Below are positions 23,311 through 30,941 of a stretch of DNA of 58,545 nt, one piece after another. The DNA lies in assembly GCA_944320975.1 (NCBI GenBank), contig CALUJM010000015.1, forward strand, positions 1 to 58,545. The letters are read 5' to 3'. Each line of letters starts with the position of its first letter. Within the stretch, counting starts at the first letter, position 1. Position numbers and translations under genes: made by a program. The notes beneath the pieces are model-generated. The model ran no database searches, was not told where the DNA came from, and worked only from the letters and a program-made list of their open reading frames with translations. Origin of the DNA: an uncultured Atopobiaceae bacterium. GTDB taxonomy: Bacteria > Actinomycetota > Coriobacteriia > Coriobacteriales > Atopobiaceae.

Positions 23311-23522
23311 AATCCTTCGTGAGCGACGGTGCGCGAAAGCCGGAGGGGCTCTGCGAGTACGCCTGGCAGCCCATGTGCGAGATGGTGGCGCAGCTCTCGC
23401 GCGGCGAGCTGCTTCAGCCTCGCGGTACATGGATGGTCGACGACGACAAGGGCGTGTTCGCGTGTGTGGACGGCCTGCGCCCGGTTATCATGCTCATAGA
23501 GGCGATCGACGGCGAGCGCTGA
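23214..23522 (+). CDS. TIGR04076-like small protein, start uncertain
   Basis: About 102 residues. The stretch GFEPCPFHQPGQSFVSDG, then PEGLCEYAWQPMCEMVAQL and, near the end, GVFACVDGLRPVIMLIEAID matches the TIGR04076 family (conserved C-P, W and DGLRPV). Function of the family is unknown. The N-terminal 20-25 residues that relatives have are not recognisable; the frame upstream runs into the Rrf2 remnant on the other strand, so this gene may itself be 5'-truncated or start within 23214-23280. The ATG at 23214 is simply the nearest start. The CGGC-domain gene follows after 28 bases. Confidence 0.55.
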   Translation: MWPREHPPGPHGPLAERYAIPGFEPCPFHQPGQSFVSDGARKPEGLCEYAWQPMCEMVAQLSRGELLQPRGTWMVDDDKGVFACVDGLRPVIMLIEAIDGER

Positions 23523-23550
23523 CACTGCCGTACCGAGGGGTTGATGCCGA

Positions 23551-23883
23551 GTGAAGGTCGGAATCATTCGATGCATGCAGACTGAGGACTACTGCCCCGG
23601 GACGACTGACTTCAAGGTGCTGCGGGAGCGGGCGGGGGCCTTCGAGGGCGTCGAGGGGGACGCCGAGCTCGTAGGCTTCTCCAACTGTGGCGGGTGCCCC
23701 GGCAAGCGAGCCGTCCTGCGGGCACGCAAGCTCGTGGAGCGCGGGGCGGACACGATTGCATTTGCGTCATGCATCAAGAAGGGGACGCCCATCGGCTTCC
23801 CGTGTCCTTTCGCCAAGCGCATGATGGACGCGGTGGAGCGGGACCTGGGCGAGCGCGTGCGGCTGCTGGACTACACGCACTGA
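23551..23883 (+). CDS. CGGC-domain protein
   Basis: The 110-residue protein starts at GTG 23551 (the family opens with KVGIIRC). It has SNCGGCPGKRAV near residue 46, the CGGC motif, and FASCIKKGTP and FPCPFAKRM later, all typical of the CGGC-domain family. The cysteines suggest metal or disulfide chemistry, but no function is established. It probably shares a transcript with the TIGR04076-like gene upstream; both families are common in anaerobes with metal-rich enzymes. After the stop, 23884-23996 has no gene. Confidence 0.8.
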   Translation: MKVGIIRCMQTEDYCPGTTDFKVLRERAGAFEGVEGDAELVGFSNCGGCPGKRAVLRARKLVERGADTIAFASCIKKGTPIGFPCPFAKRMMDAVERDLGERVRLLDYTH

Positions 23884-23996
23884 GGTGTGAGCGCCATTCC
23901 GCTCAACCGACTGCCAGTTAAGTAGGCTCGACCGTTGGTAGCGTCCTAGTTTACGGTAGGTGAGCTGGGAGTTGCCCGGCACGGAGCGGAATCGCG

Positions 23997-24064
23997 CCGA
24001 GTAAGAGTTTCTTGCGAGAAGTACCACAGAATCCGCCTCATTTTCGCAAGATGCTCTTACTCGG
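23997..24064. repeat. CCGAGTAAGAG inverted repeat
   Basis: CCGAGTAAGAG, then CTTGCGA, pair with TCGCAAG and CTCTTACTCGG across a 24-base centre. It lies 54 bases before the DUF188 gene. The left arm holds GCGAGAAGTACC, a near match to GAGAAGRAC. Confidence 0.85.
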
Positions 24065-24117
24065 TGTGCCGACGTCTCTGGCGCTACAATCTCCGCAGTT
24101 CGCAGCGAAGGAGGCAC

Positions 24118-24627
24118 ATGTCCCGTAACCGCACCCTCTACATCGACGCCGACGCGTGCCCGGTCACGCGCGAGGCGCTCGCCTGCGCGCGGCGGGCGCG
24201 CGTGCCCGTCGTGATCGCGGGCAACACCACGCAAAACCTCGAGCGCCATATCCGGCGCGACGACCCACGCGACGCGGAGCACGCTCGCGGCCGCGATGCC
24301 ACGCACGACGGCTTCTGGGTGGACGTGCTCGACGTGTCAATCGGTGCGGACAGCGCTGACTTTGCGATCGTGGAGCGCCTGAAGCCGGACGACGTGATCA
24401 TCACGCAGGACATCGGCCTCGCGAGCATGGTGCTCGGCCGCGGCGCGGCGGCCATAGGCGTGCGCGGGCGCGTCTACACTAAGGCCACGATTGACATGGA
24501 CCTCTTCATCCGCCACGAGGAGAAGAAGGTGCGCCGTGCCGGCGGCCGCACGCGCGGGCCGGCGGCGTTCACGGACGACGACCGCGAGCGCTTTACCCGC
24601 AACCTCGCCGATCTTCTCGCCAGGTGA
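24118..24627 (+). CDS. UPF0178 / DUF188 family protein (YaiI/YqxD-like)
   Basis: The 169-residue protein matches YaiI/YqxD: LYIDADACPVTREA near the start, DSADFAIVERLKPDDVIITQDIGLA in the middle, and GAAAIGVRGRVYTKATIDM. The aspartates in DADACP and the TQDIGLA loop suggest a PIN-like nuclease fold, but no activity is known to me. AAGGAGG precedes the ATG at 24118. The TGA stop lies within the palindrome that also provides the selD stop on the other strand. It is not clearly linked to selenium, only convergent with selD. Confidence 0.88.
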   Translation: MSRNRTLYIDADACPVTREALACARRARVPVVIAGNTTQNLERHIRRDDPRDAEHARGRDATHDGFWVDVLDVSIGADSADFAIVERLKPDDVIITQDIGLASMVLGRGAAAIGVRGRVYTKATIDMDLFIRHEEKKVRRAGGRTRGPAAFTDDDRERFTRNLADLLAR

Positions 24628-24656
24628 TGAAAAGGGACTGTCCCTTTTCATCACCT
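24622..24656. repeat. Perfect palindrome supplying stops to two convergent genes
   Basis: AGGTGATGAAAAGGGAC, one central base and its exact complement form a 35-base palindrome. TGA in the left arm ends the DUF188 gene; TGA in the right arm, on the minus strand, ends selD. It probably acts as a bidirectional terminator. Its core is GGGACTGTCCC. Confidence 0.93.
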
Positions 24657-25700
24657 GCCTACGACGACGCTCTTCTCGCCGCGCGGCACGGCGCGGCCGA
24701 TGACGGAGGCGGGGAGGCCCTCGGCGCGCAAGGCGTCGGTCAGGCGCTCCGCGTCCTTCTCGCCCAGCGCCAGGAGCAGGCCGCCGGAGGTCTGCGGATC
24801 GAAGAGCACGTCGGTGAGGTCGAGGGGCAGCGCGTCGTCGAGCGCCGCGCGCGGGCCGAAGAAGTCCCGGTTGCGGTAGGCACCGGCGGGAATGAGGCCG
24901 AGCGCCGCCATCTCGCGGGCGCGCGCCATGAGCGGCACGGCGGCAGCGTCGATCTGAAGCGTGACACCTGAGGCCTCCGCCATCTCGCAGGCATGCCCCA
25001 TGAGCGAGAAGCCCGTGACGTCGGTGGCCGCGTGCGGCCAGCAGCCCAGCTCGCGCGCCAGGCGGATGGGCGCCTCGTTGAGCGTGGTCATGGAGTCGGT
25101 TGCCACGTGCACGCCGGCGTCGTCGAGGAGGCCGCCCTTGTGCGCCGTGGTGAGGACGCCCGTGCCGAGCGCCTTGGTGAGCACGAGCGCGTCGCCCGCG
25201 CGGGCGCCGCCGTTCTCCAGCCGCTCGTCCAGCTGCACGAAGCCCGTCACCGCGAGGCCGTACTTGGGCTCGTGGTCGTTGATCGAGTGGCCGCCCGCCA
25301 CGACGCACCCGGCGCGGCGGCACGCGTCGGCGCCACCGGCGAGGATCTGGCCCGCCACCTCGATGCCCAGGCAGTTGGGGAAGCACAGGAGGTTGAGCGC
25401 GAGCGCGGGCCGGCCGCCCATGGCGTAGATGTCGGAGAGCGCGTTGGTGGCCGCGACCTGGCCAAAGAGGAACGGGTCATCCACCATCGGCGGGAAGAAG
25501 TCCGTCGTCGCGATGAGGCCGCGGCCGTCGCCGAGGTCCCACACGCAGGCGTCGTCGGAGGCGTCGAAGCCCACCACGAGCTCCGGCGCGTCCAGGCGCG
25601 GCAGGCCGGACAGCACGCCCGCGAGCTCGCCCGGCGCGATCTTGGCCGCGCAGCCCGCCGCCTCCACGAGCTCCGTGAGGCGCACCCCGGTCATGTCCAT
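24651..25700 (-). CDS. selD: Selenophosphate synthetase
   Basis: The 349-residue protein has Cys17 and Lys20 in AAGCAAKIAP, the two catalytic residues; Cys stands where many homologues have Sec. It also has ATTDFFPPMVDDPFLFGQVA, NALSDIYAMGG, VAGGHSINDHEPKYGLAVTG, and SGGLLLAL near the end, all SelD signatures. It makes selenophosphate from selenide and ATP for selenocysteine, selenouridine or the labile selenium of molybdenum hydroxylases. GGAG lies before the ATG at 25700; the longer in-frame start at 25799 lies in repeat DNA. No selA/selB/tRNA-Sec appears in the window, so together with yqeB, yqeC and yedF the labile-selenium cofactor use is best supported. Confidence 0.97.
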   Translation of the reverse strand: MDMTGVRLTELVEAAGCAAKIAPGELAGVLSGLPRLDAPELVVGFDASDDACVWDLGDGRGLIATTDFFPPMVDDPFLFGQVAATNALSDIYAMGGRPALALNLLCFPNCLGIEVAGQILAGGADACRRAGCVVAGGHSINDHEPKYGLAVTGFVQLDERLENGGARAGDALVLTKALGTGVLTTAHKGGLLDDAGVHVATDSMTTLNEAPIRLARELGCWPHAATDVTGFSLMGHACEMAEASGVTLQIDAAAVPLMARAREMAALGLIPAGAYRNRDFFGPRAALDDALPLDLTDVLFDPQTSGGLLLALGEKDAERLTDALRAEGLPASVIGRAVPRGEKSVVVGR

Positions 25701-25753
25701 GCTCGCTCCAATCCGTCGGGAGAAAACTCGGGAGAAAACCTGTCCCAAAGTGT

Positions 25754-25806
25754 CTGCACGAAATAACACGTCCCCAACGAGCAGAGAACGTGTCCCCAAC
25801 TAGCAG
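25754..25806. repeat. CTGCACGAAATAACACG repeat
   Basis: CTGCACGAAATAACACGTCC is identical to 15863 onward; then AACGAGCAG and a second ACGTGTCCCCAACTAGCAG follow. Two ACGTGTCCCC-type cores lie in direct order. It is upstream of selD on the minus strand. Confidence 0.85.
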
Positions 25807-25836
25807 ACGCCCCCGGGACCGAGGTCTCGGGGGCGT
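25807..25836. terminator. Strong GC hairpin after the DUF1508 gene
   Basis: ACGCCCCCG and CGGGGGCGT are perfect arms with further pairing in the loop (GGGACC/GGTCTC). It stands between the end of the DUF1508 gene (minus strand) and selD. There is no clear T-run on the minus strand, so it may be a weak terminator or insulator. Confidence 0.6.
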
Positions 25837-25864
25837 GCCGAGTCAACGTTCTTATCGCCAGCCG

Positions 25865-26236
25865 CTAGTTCTCGTCGGCGGCGAGGGAGGAGTCGCATTC
25901 CGCGCGCGTGCGCTCGATGCGCCTGAGCAGCGACTCCTTGAGCTCGTAGGTGTGCGAGCGCGCGATGTCGCCGGCCTCGTGCGTGATGAAGCGGAAGAAG
26001 TAGTGGCCGTCAAAGTCTTCGTAGATGCGGAACTTGGGCGTGGACTCGCGATCGAAGGCGTCGATCGTGCTGTCCTCGATCTCTGCGTTGGCCGCGGAGT
26101 TGCGCACGCACTCGATGCCGTGCAGGCACTCGTCCTTGGACGGGAAGATGATCGACGACATGAGGATGTGCCCGTTGGAGGCGCAGAGGTTGAAGCAGTA
26201 GCGGCCCTCGTTCTCAACCACGACGTACTGTCCCAT
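25865..26236 (-). CDS. DUF1508-family protein
   Basis: The 123-residue protein has two YegP/DUF1508-like repeats. The first starts GRYCFNLCASNGHILMSSII with KDECLHGIECVRNSA; the second has PKFRIYEDFDGHYFFRFITH. The family is defined by a short beta-hairpin unit (F-L-A-N-G-E-I-L) and a helix; function is unknown. No signal peptide or membrane segment is seen. The ATG at 26236 is followed upstream by 430 bases containing the small RNA candidate on the other strand, divergently placed. Its own promoter may lie in 26240-26330, where I see no clear boxes. Confidence 0.78.
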   Translation of the reverse strand: MGQYVVVENEGRYCFNLCASNGHILMSSIIFPSKDECLHGIECVRNSAANAEIEDSTIDAFDRESTPKFRIYEDFDGHYFFRFITHEAGDIARSHTYELKESLLRRIERTRAECDSSLAADEN

Positions 26237-26416
26237 GCTAAATCACCACCTAGCTTGTCTTACCTACCGATTACATGAGAGTAGACCGGCTGGGTCCGAT
26301 CGGGCGCGTGAACTATGCGGGCGGTCGGTTTTGGTCGGGGAGGCGACGGGTTCGGTGGCCGAGAAGAACCCGCGCTCGCTCAGCCGCCGCATATGAGAGC
26401 GATTACGCACCTACGC

Positions 26417-26443
26417 TTGACCTGCGACAAAATGGGGTATCAT
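26417..26443 (+). promoter_or_regulatory. Sigma70-like promoter for the small RNA candidate
   Basis: TTGACC (26417-26422) and TATCAT (26438-26443) are separated by 15 bases, slightly short. No coding gene follows on this strand before 31155, so the promoter would serve the structured segment immediately downstream. Confidence 0.5.
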
Positions 26444-26447
26444 GTCT

Positions 26448-26550
26448 TTACATCCCCCGAACAGACGGGTTGGCGTGGTCGGGGGACGCGCCAACCCACC
26501 AGACGAATATGGCCCCGGTCGCAGCGCTGCGACCGGGGCCCGTCGTTTTC
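26448..26550 (+). ncRNA. Candidate stand-alone structured small RNA
   Basis: After the promoter comes about 100 bases of dense structure. CCCCCGA (26454-26460) can pair with TCGGGGG (26479-26485), and GGGTTGGCG (26467-26475) with CGCCAACCC (26489-26497). The two helices interleave, so they form either an H-type pseudoknot or a two-state switch. A 13-bp GC hairpin (26511-26540, GGCCCCGGTCGCA and its complement with loop GCGC) followed by CGTCGTTTT gives an intrinsic terminator. No open frame and no downstream gene on the same strand are present. It matches no riboswitch, 6S, SRP or tmRNA pattern I know. The rest of 26237-26416 shows no gene. Confidence 0.55.
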
Positions 26551-26620
26551 TGACGGTCTCTTGTTCAGCGCGCGCTCGGAGGCGAGAAGAACCTCTTGAG
26601 TGCACCCAAACAACGGAAAA

Positions 26621-26660
26621 GCGCGTTCAGTGCACCCGCGGGAGAGTGCACTGAACGCGC
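26621..26660 (-). terminator. Terminator hairpin after iorB
   Basis: GCGCGTTCAGTGCA (26621) and TGCACTGAACGCGC (to 26660) form 14-bp arms; on the minus strand the hairpin is followed by TTTTCC. It lies 8 bases past the iorB stop. The left flank repeats AGTGCACCC. Confidence 0.75.
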
Positions 26661-26667
26661 GGTCAGG

Positions 26668-27300
26668 CTAGCGCGCGGCTCCGCGCAGGGCGGCGTCGCG
26701 GCCGGCGTCGAACGCCGCGAGGTTGGCGTCCACGGTGGCGGCGGGCACGCAGGCGCGCACGGCGTCGCGCCAGAGCTCGACGTCGAAGGGCAGCGCCGTG
26801 GAGAGCGCGCCCACGAGCACCACGTTGGTGGAGCGGGGCGTGCCCAGGCCGCGCGCGATGACGCCGGCGTCCAGCAGGTGGGCGCCCAGCTCGGCCAGGC
26901 GCTCGCCCACGCGCTCAGGCATCGTGAAGTTGCCGATGTTCACGGAGACGGGCGTGATCTCTTCGTCGTTGACGAACATCGTGCCGCTCTCGGCGAGGTA
27001 GTGCTGGGCGCGCAGGGCCTCGACGGCCTCGAAGGCCACGACAACGTCGGCGCAGCCGTCGTCGCAGACCATGGTGGAGACGTGCTCGCCCAGGCGGATG
27101 ACGGTGGAGACGGAGCCGCCGCGCTGGCTCATGCCGTGGATCTCGGAGACCTTGACGTCGAGCCCGGCCTCCGCGGCCACCGTGGCGAGGAGCTTGCCCG
27201 CGAGGATGGTGCCCTGGCCGCCCACGCCCACGAGGAGGATGGTCTTGGTGCCGTGCAAAAGTGCCTGTCCCCTTTGCACGTTCTTCTCGGTATCTGCCAT
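26668..27300 (-). CDS. iorB: Indolepyruvate:ferredoxin oxidoreductase beta subunit, repeat-extended N-terminus
   Basis: The 210-residue protein contains ILLVGVGGQGTILAGKLLA near residue 21, VSEIHGMSQRGGSVSTVIRLG and PRSTNVVLVGAL, the marks of the gamma-domain subunit of 2-oxoacid:ferredoxin oxidoreductases. With IorA it oxidises aryl pyruvates to aryl-acetyl-CoA and reduces ferredoxin. Homologues begin close to the ILLVG strand. Here residues 4-17 (TEKNVQRGQALLHG) are encoded by GAGAAGAAC plus the GGGGACAGGCAC palindrome, so the repeat sits between start codon and protein core. The true start may instead be a nearby GTG or TTG downstream of the repeat. Its start lies 3 bases past the iorA stop, so the two are co-translated. 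Confidence 0.9.
   Translation of the reverse strand: MADTEKNVQRGQALLHGTKTILLVGVGGQGTILAGKLLATVAAEAGLDVKVSEIHGMSQRGGSVSTVIRLGEHVSTMVCDDGCADVVVAFEAVEALRAQHYLAESGTMFVNDEEITPVSVNIGNFTMPERVGERLAELGAHLLDAGVIARGLGTPRSTNVVLVGALSTALPFDVELWRDAVRACVPAATVDANLAAFDAGRDAALRGAAR
27253..27289. repeat. GGGGACAGGCAC palindrome inside the iorB start region
   Basis: GTGCAAAAGTGCCTGTCC through CCTTTGCAC (27253-27279) followed by GTTCTTCTCG (27280-27289). It is the same pair of elements as at 4676-4718, in frame with iorB. Confidence 0.92.
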
Positions 27301-27303
27301 TGC

Positions 27304-29073
27304 TTACTCCTTCGTGATGCAGCCGAACGGGCAGGACTGGACGCACTGGTCGCAGCCGATGCACTGCGTGGGGTCGATGGCGGCGGTGCCGTCCTTGGCG
27401 CGCCCGAGCGCGGGGCAGCCGATCTTGATGCACTGGCCGCACGCGCGGCAGTCGCGGATCGTGGGCTGCTTGCCGCGGCTGCGGTCGATCAGGCGGCACG
27501 GCGCCTTGAAGACGATGACGGAGAGGCGGTCCGTGGCGGACGTTGCCGCCTTGAGCGCGGAGCGGACGGCCTGGAGGTCCTGGGCGTCCACCTCGACCAC
27601 GTCCTCGACGCCCATCGCGCGCACGAGGGCGAGAAGGTCGAGCGCCTTGCCCGTGGGGTTGTCCAGCGGGCCGATCTTGTGCGAGCTGTCCGTGAGCGTG
27701 ACGCCGTTCACGGGGTTGCCCTGCGTGCCGGTCATGGCCGTGGTGCGGTTGTCCAGGATGCAGAGCGTGCCGGTGCCGCCGTTGTAGATGGTGCCGAGCA
27801 GGCTCGTGATGCCGGAGTGCGCGAACGTGGAGTCGCCGATGACGCCGACGACGGGGCGGCCGGTGCGCTCGGGCGCGCCGGCGAGCTCCATGCCGTGGGC
27901 CATCGAGAGGGAGGCGCCCATGTCGATGACCGTGTGGCACGCGCCGTAGGGAGCGACGGCGCCGAGGGTGTAGCAGCCGATGTCGCCGGTGACGATGGCC
28001 TTGAGCCGGCGCAGCTCGCAGAAGACGAGGCGGTGCGGGCAGCCGGGGCAGAACGCCGGCGGGCGCGGCGGGAGGTCGGTGGCGGGGGCCAGGTGCGTGG
28101 GCTGCGCGACGCCGAAGGCCGCGCGGATGAGCTCGGGCTTGAGCTCGCCGGCGACGGGAAGCGGCGCGGCGGGCGGCTCGGCGAGCTCGATGCCGAGGGC
28201 GCGGACGCGCGAGGAGAAGTAGTCGCTGGCCTCCTCGACGACGTAGCAGGCGTCGACGGACGCGGCGAAGTCGGCGAGCGCGCGGGCGGGCAGCGGCCAG
28301 GCGAGGCCGAGCTTGAACGTGGAGGCATCGGGCAGCGCCTCGCGGACGTGCTGGTAGACGGCGCCGGCGCAGATGACGCCGACCTTCTCGCTGCGGCGCT
28401 CGACCTTATTGAACGGGCAGGTCTCCGCATAGGCCTCGAGCTCTGCCTGGCGCTCGTCCACCACGAGGCGGCGCTTGACGGCGTTGGCCGGCATCATGAC
28501 GTACTTGGGGATGTCGTCGGCGTAGTCGCGCGGCGCCACGGCTTCGCGCGCGCCGGCCGTCGCGACCAGCGTGCGGGTGTGGGCGATGCGCATGGTCTCG
28601 TGAAGCATGACCGGCGTGTCGAAGCGCTCGGAGAGCTCGAAGGCGGCGCGGGTCATCTCGTAGCAGTCCTGCGAGTCGGCGACGTCCAGGCACGGGATGC
28701 GGCCGAAGGCGGCGTAGAAGCGCGAGTCCTGCTCGTTCTGGGACGAGTAGCAGGAGGGGTCGTCCGCGGCCAGGAGCACGAGGCCGGCGTTGACGCCGGT
28801 GGACGCGGCGGCCATGAAGGGGTCGGCGGCCACGTTGACGCCGACGTGCTTCATCGTGACCAGCGAGCGCGCGCCCGCGATGGCAGCGCCCAGGCCCACC
28901 TCGAAGGCGACCTTCTCGTTGGGGGACCACTCGCAGTAGACGTCGTCCTTGCGCACGAGCGCCTCGAGCGTCTCGGTGGACGGCGTGCCGGGGTAGCCGA
29001 CGCCGACGGCGACGCCCGCCTCCCAGGCGCCCTGGGCGATGGCCTCGTTGCCGGACATGAGGTTCTTGTCCAT
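27304..29073 (-). CDS. iorA: Indolepyruvate:ferredoxin oxidoreductase alpha subunit
   Basis: The 589-residue protein has the standard IorA layout. The pyrimidine-binding part has GYPGTPSTETLE and NEKVAFEVGLGAAIAGARSL. The TPP-binding part holds GDIGCYTLG, MGASLSMAHG and VGVIGDSTFAHSG...LDNRTTAMTG. Two C-terminal [4Fe-4S] motifs are present (CRACGQCIKIGCPAL and CIGCDQCVQSCPFG). It takes indolepyruvate, phenylpyruvate or hydroxyphenylpyruvate from amino-acid fermentation. GGAGAGGAGAG lies before the ATG at 29073. The acyl-CoA ligase upstream could use the CoA esters to make ATP or free acids. A double GGGGACAGGCAC repeat separates it from that ligase. Confidence 0.96.
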   Translation of the reverse strand: MDKNLMSGNEAIAQGAWEAGVAVGVGYPGTPSTETLEALVRKDDVYCEWSPNEKVAFEVGLGAAIAGARSLVTMKHVGVNVAADPFMAAASTGVNAGLVLLAADDPSCYSSQNEQDSRFYAAFGRIPCLDVADSQDCYEMTRAAFELSERFDTPVMLHETMRIAHTRTLVATAGAREAVAPRDYADDIPKYVMMPANAVKRRLVVDERQAELEAYAETCPFNKVERRSEKVGVICAGAVYQHVREALPDASTFKLGLAWPLPARALADFAASVDACYVVEEASDYFSSRVRALGIELAEPPAAPLPVAGELKPELIRAAFGVAQPTHLAPATDLPPRPPAFCPGCPHRLVFCELRRLKAIVTGDIGCYTLGAVAPYGACHTVIDMGASLSMAHGMELAGAPERTGRPVVGVIGDSTFAHSGITSLLGTIYNGGTGTLCILDNRTTAMTGTQGNPVNGVTLTDSSHKIGPLDNPTGKALDLLALVRAMGVEDVVEVDAQDLQAVRSALKAATSATDRLSVIVFKAPCRLIDRSRGKQPTIRDCRACGQCIKIGCPALGRAKDGTAAIDPTQCIGCDQCVQSCPFGCITKE

Positions 29074-29100
29074 GTCTCTCCTCTCCTGAGGTGATTTGCC

Positions 29101-29169
29101 GTGCAAAGGGGACAGGCACTTTTGCACGCCGTGGTCTTTCGCGTGCAAAAGTGCCTGTCCCCTTTGCAC
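29101..29169. repeat. Two inverted GGGGACAGGCAC palindromes
   Basis: GTGCAAAGGGGACAGGCAC... (29101-29127) and its complement (29143-29169) flank CCGTGGTCTTTC. Together they form a 27-bp-arm hairpin between the ligase stop and iorA. Confidence 0.93.
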
Positions 29170-29171
29170 GC

Positions 29172-30809
29172 CTAGTGGCGCGTCTCGCGCGCGACGATTG
29201 AGTCGGCGCCGTACTTGGCGCGCAGCGCCGGCTTCTCGATCTTTCCCGTGGGGTTTCTCGGCACGGGCGCGAAGATGACCTTGCGCGGACGCTTGTAGCG
29301 CGGCAGCTTCTTGCAGAACTGCATGACGTCGTCCTCGGTGAGCGCCTCCGCCTCGGGCTTGAGCTCGACGATCGCCGCGGGGATCTCGCCGAGGCGCTCG
29401 TCGGGCAGGCCGATGACGGCCACGTCCTTGATGGCGGGGTGCCCCATGAGGAACCCCTCGACCTCCACGGGGTAGATGTTCTCGCCGCCCATGATGACGA
29501 CGTCCTTCTTGCGGTCCACGAGCCAGTAGAAGCCGTCCTCGTCCTGCCGGGCCATGTCGCCGGTGTGCAGCCACCCGGCGACGAGCGTCTCGGCCGTGGC
29601 CTCGGGGTCCTTGTAGTAGCACTCCATCAGGCCGGGGCCGCGCACGCACAGCTCGCCGACCTCGCCGGGCTCGACCTCGTGGCCGACCTCGTCCACGATC
29701 TTGCACTCCCAGCGGTAGCCCGGCACGCCGATGGCTCCCACGTGGTCGATGTTCTCGAGCCCCAGGTGGACGCAGCCCGGACCCATGGACTCCGAGAGGC
29801 CGTAGTTGGTGTCGTAGGCGTGGTGAGGGAAGACCGCGCGCCAGCGGAGGATCAGGCTCTCGGGGACGGGCTGGGCGCCGATGTGCATGAGGCGCCACTG
29901 GTCCAGGTGGTAGTTCTCCAGCCGCACCGTGCCCTCCTCCAGGGCCACGAGGATGTCCTGGGCCCAGGGCACGAGCAGCCACACGATGGTGCAGCCCTCG
30001 TTGGAGACGGTCTCGAGCACGGTCTTGGGCGACACGCCGCGCAGGAGCACGCCGCGTCCGCCCGCGAGCAGGCTGCCCATCCAGTGCATGCACGCGCCCG
30101 TGTGGTAGAGCGGCGGGATGCACAGGAACACGTCGTCGTGGGTCTGCCCGTGGTGGTGCTGCTCCATCTCGGCCGCCTGCGTGAGGCTCTCGTGGTGGTG
30201 CAGGATCGCCTTGGGAAAGCCGGTGGTGCCGCTGGAGAAGTAGATCGCGGCGTCCTCGTCGGCCGAGAGCGGAACGCGCGGGTCTGCCGAGGAGCACAGG
30301 CTCGCCAGCTCGCGGTAGCTCTCCGCCCAGGTGGGGCAGTCGTCGCCCACGTAGAAGAGCAGGCGCCCCGCGTGGATGCGGTCCACGATCTCCTCGACGC
30401 GGCCGATGAACTCCGGGCCAAAGACGAGGATGTCGACGTCGGCCTTGTCGAGGCAGTACGCGATCTCGTCGGAGGAGTAGCGGAAGTTGAGCGGCACCAC
30501 CGTGGCGCCCGACTTCAGGACGCCAAAGTAGAGCGGCAGCCACTCGATGCAGTTGTAGAGCAGGATGGCGACCTTGTCGTCCTTGCGGACGCCGCGGGAG
30601 AGCAGCAGGTTGGCAAAGCGGTTGGCCTTCTCGTCAAAGACCGACCAGGTCATCTCGCGGCGGAAGGGCTCGTCGTCGGTGGTCTCTACCAGGTCGTAGT
30701 CGCGCCACGTGATGTGGCGGTTCTCGCGCCGCTCGGGGTTGACCTCTACGAGGGCGACCTCGCTCGGGTACTTTTCGGCGTTTGCGCGCAGCATGTCGAC
30801 GATGGTCAT
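29172..30809 (-). CDS. AMP-forming acyl-CoA synthetase (aryl/fatty acid type)
   Basis: The 545-residue protein has the adenylate-forming core: YFSSGTTGFPKAILHHH (P-loop-like A3), YGLSESMGPG (A5), GWLHTGDMARQDEDGFYWLVDRKKD (A7-A8) and NPTGKIEKPALR with the catalytic lysine (A10). It activates a carboxylic acid as acyl-AMP and transfers it to CoA. Placed directly upstream of iorBA, it probably handles aryl acids such as phenylacetate or indoleacetate, or runs as the partner in their exchange; substrate is inference. AAAGG lies 7 bases before ATG 30809; a GTG at 30830 is an alternative. The 345 bases beyond hold the second GGGTATGTACACC element. Confidence 0.88.
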   Translation of the reverse strand: MTIVDMLRANAEKYPSEVALVEVNPERRENRHITWRDYDLVETTDDEPFRREMTWSVFDEKANRFANLLLSRGVRKDDKVAILLYNCIEWLPLYFGVLKSGATVVPLNFRYSSDEIAYCLDKADVDILVFGPEFIGRVEEIVDRIHAGRLLFYVGDDCPTWAESYRELASLCSSADPRVPLSADEDAAIYFSSGTTGFPKAILHHHESLTQAAEMEQHHHGQTHDDVFLCIPPLYHTGACMHWMGSLLAGGRGVLLRGVSPKTVLETVSNEGCTIVWLLVPWAQDILVALEEGTVRLENYHLDQWRLMHIGAQPVPESLILRWRAVFPHHAYDTNYGLSESMGPGCVHLGLENIDHVGAIGVPGYRWECKIVDEVGHEVEPGEVGELCVRGPGLMECYYKDPEATAETLVAGWLHTGDMARQDEDGFYWLVDRKKDVVIMGGENIYPVEVEGFLMGHPAIKDVAVIGLPDERLGEIPAAIVELKPEAEALTEDDVMQFCKKLPRYKRPRKVIFAPVPRNPTGKIEKPALRAKYGADSIVARETRH

Positions 30810-30941
30810 CTTGGGCCTTTCGATTGTCACACAGTCCGTCCATCATAGTGCGGCGGCGGGCGAGAAGAACGGGCGGGCCGCAAGCGGTAACAGGTGTGTG
30901 ACGTGGGCGCCGCGGCCGGGCGTGCGGCAGAGGGTGCTGTC

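Noticed and set aside
24651..25700. Selenocysteine codon in selD
   Set aside because: The catalytic position (17) is an ordinary cysteine codon; no in-frame TGA is needed to complete the protein.
26448..26550. tRNA, 6S or SRP RNA
   Set aside because: No cloverleaf with T-loop consensus, no long bubble hairpin, no GGTCAGG...GGAAGC-type SRP apical loop.
29439..30848. Plus-strand frame opposite the acyl-CoA ligase
   Set aside because: Antisense composition without motifs; the minus strand holds all adenylation motifs.
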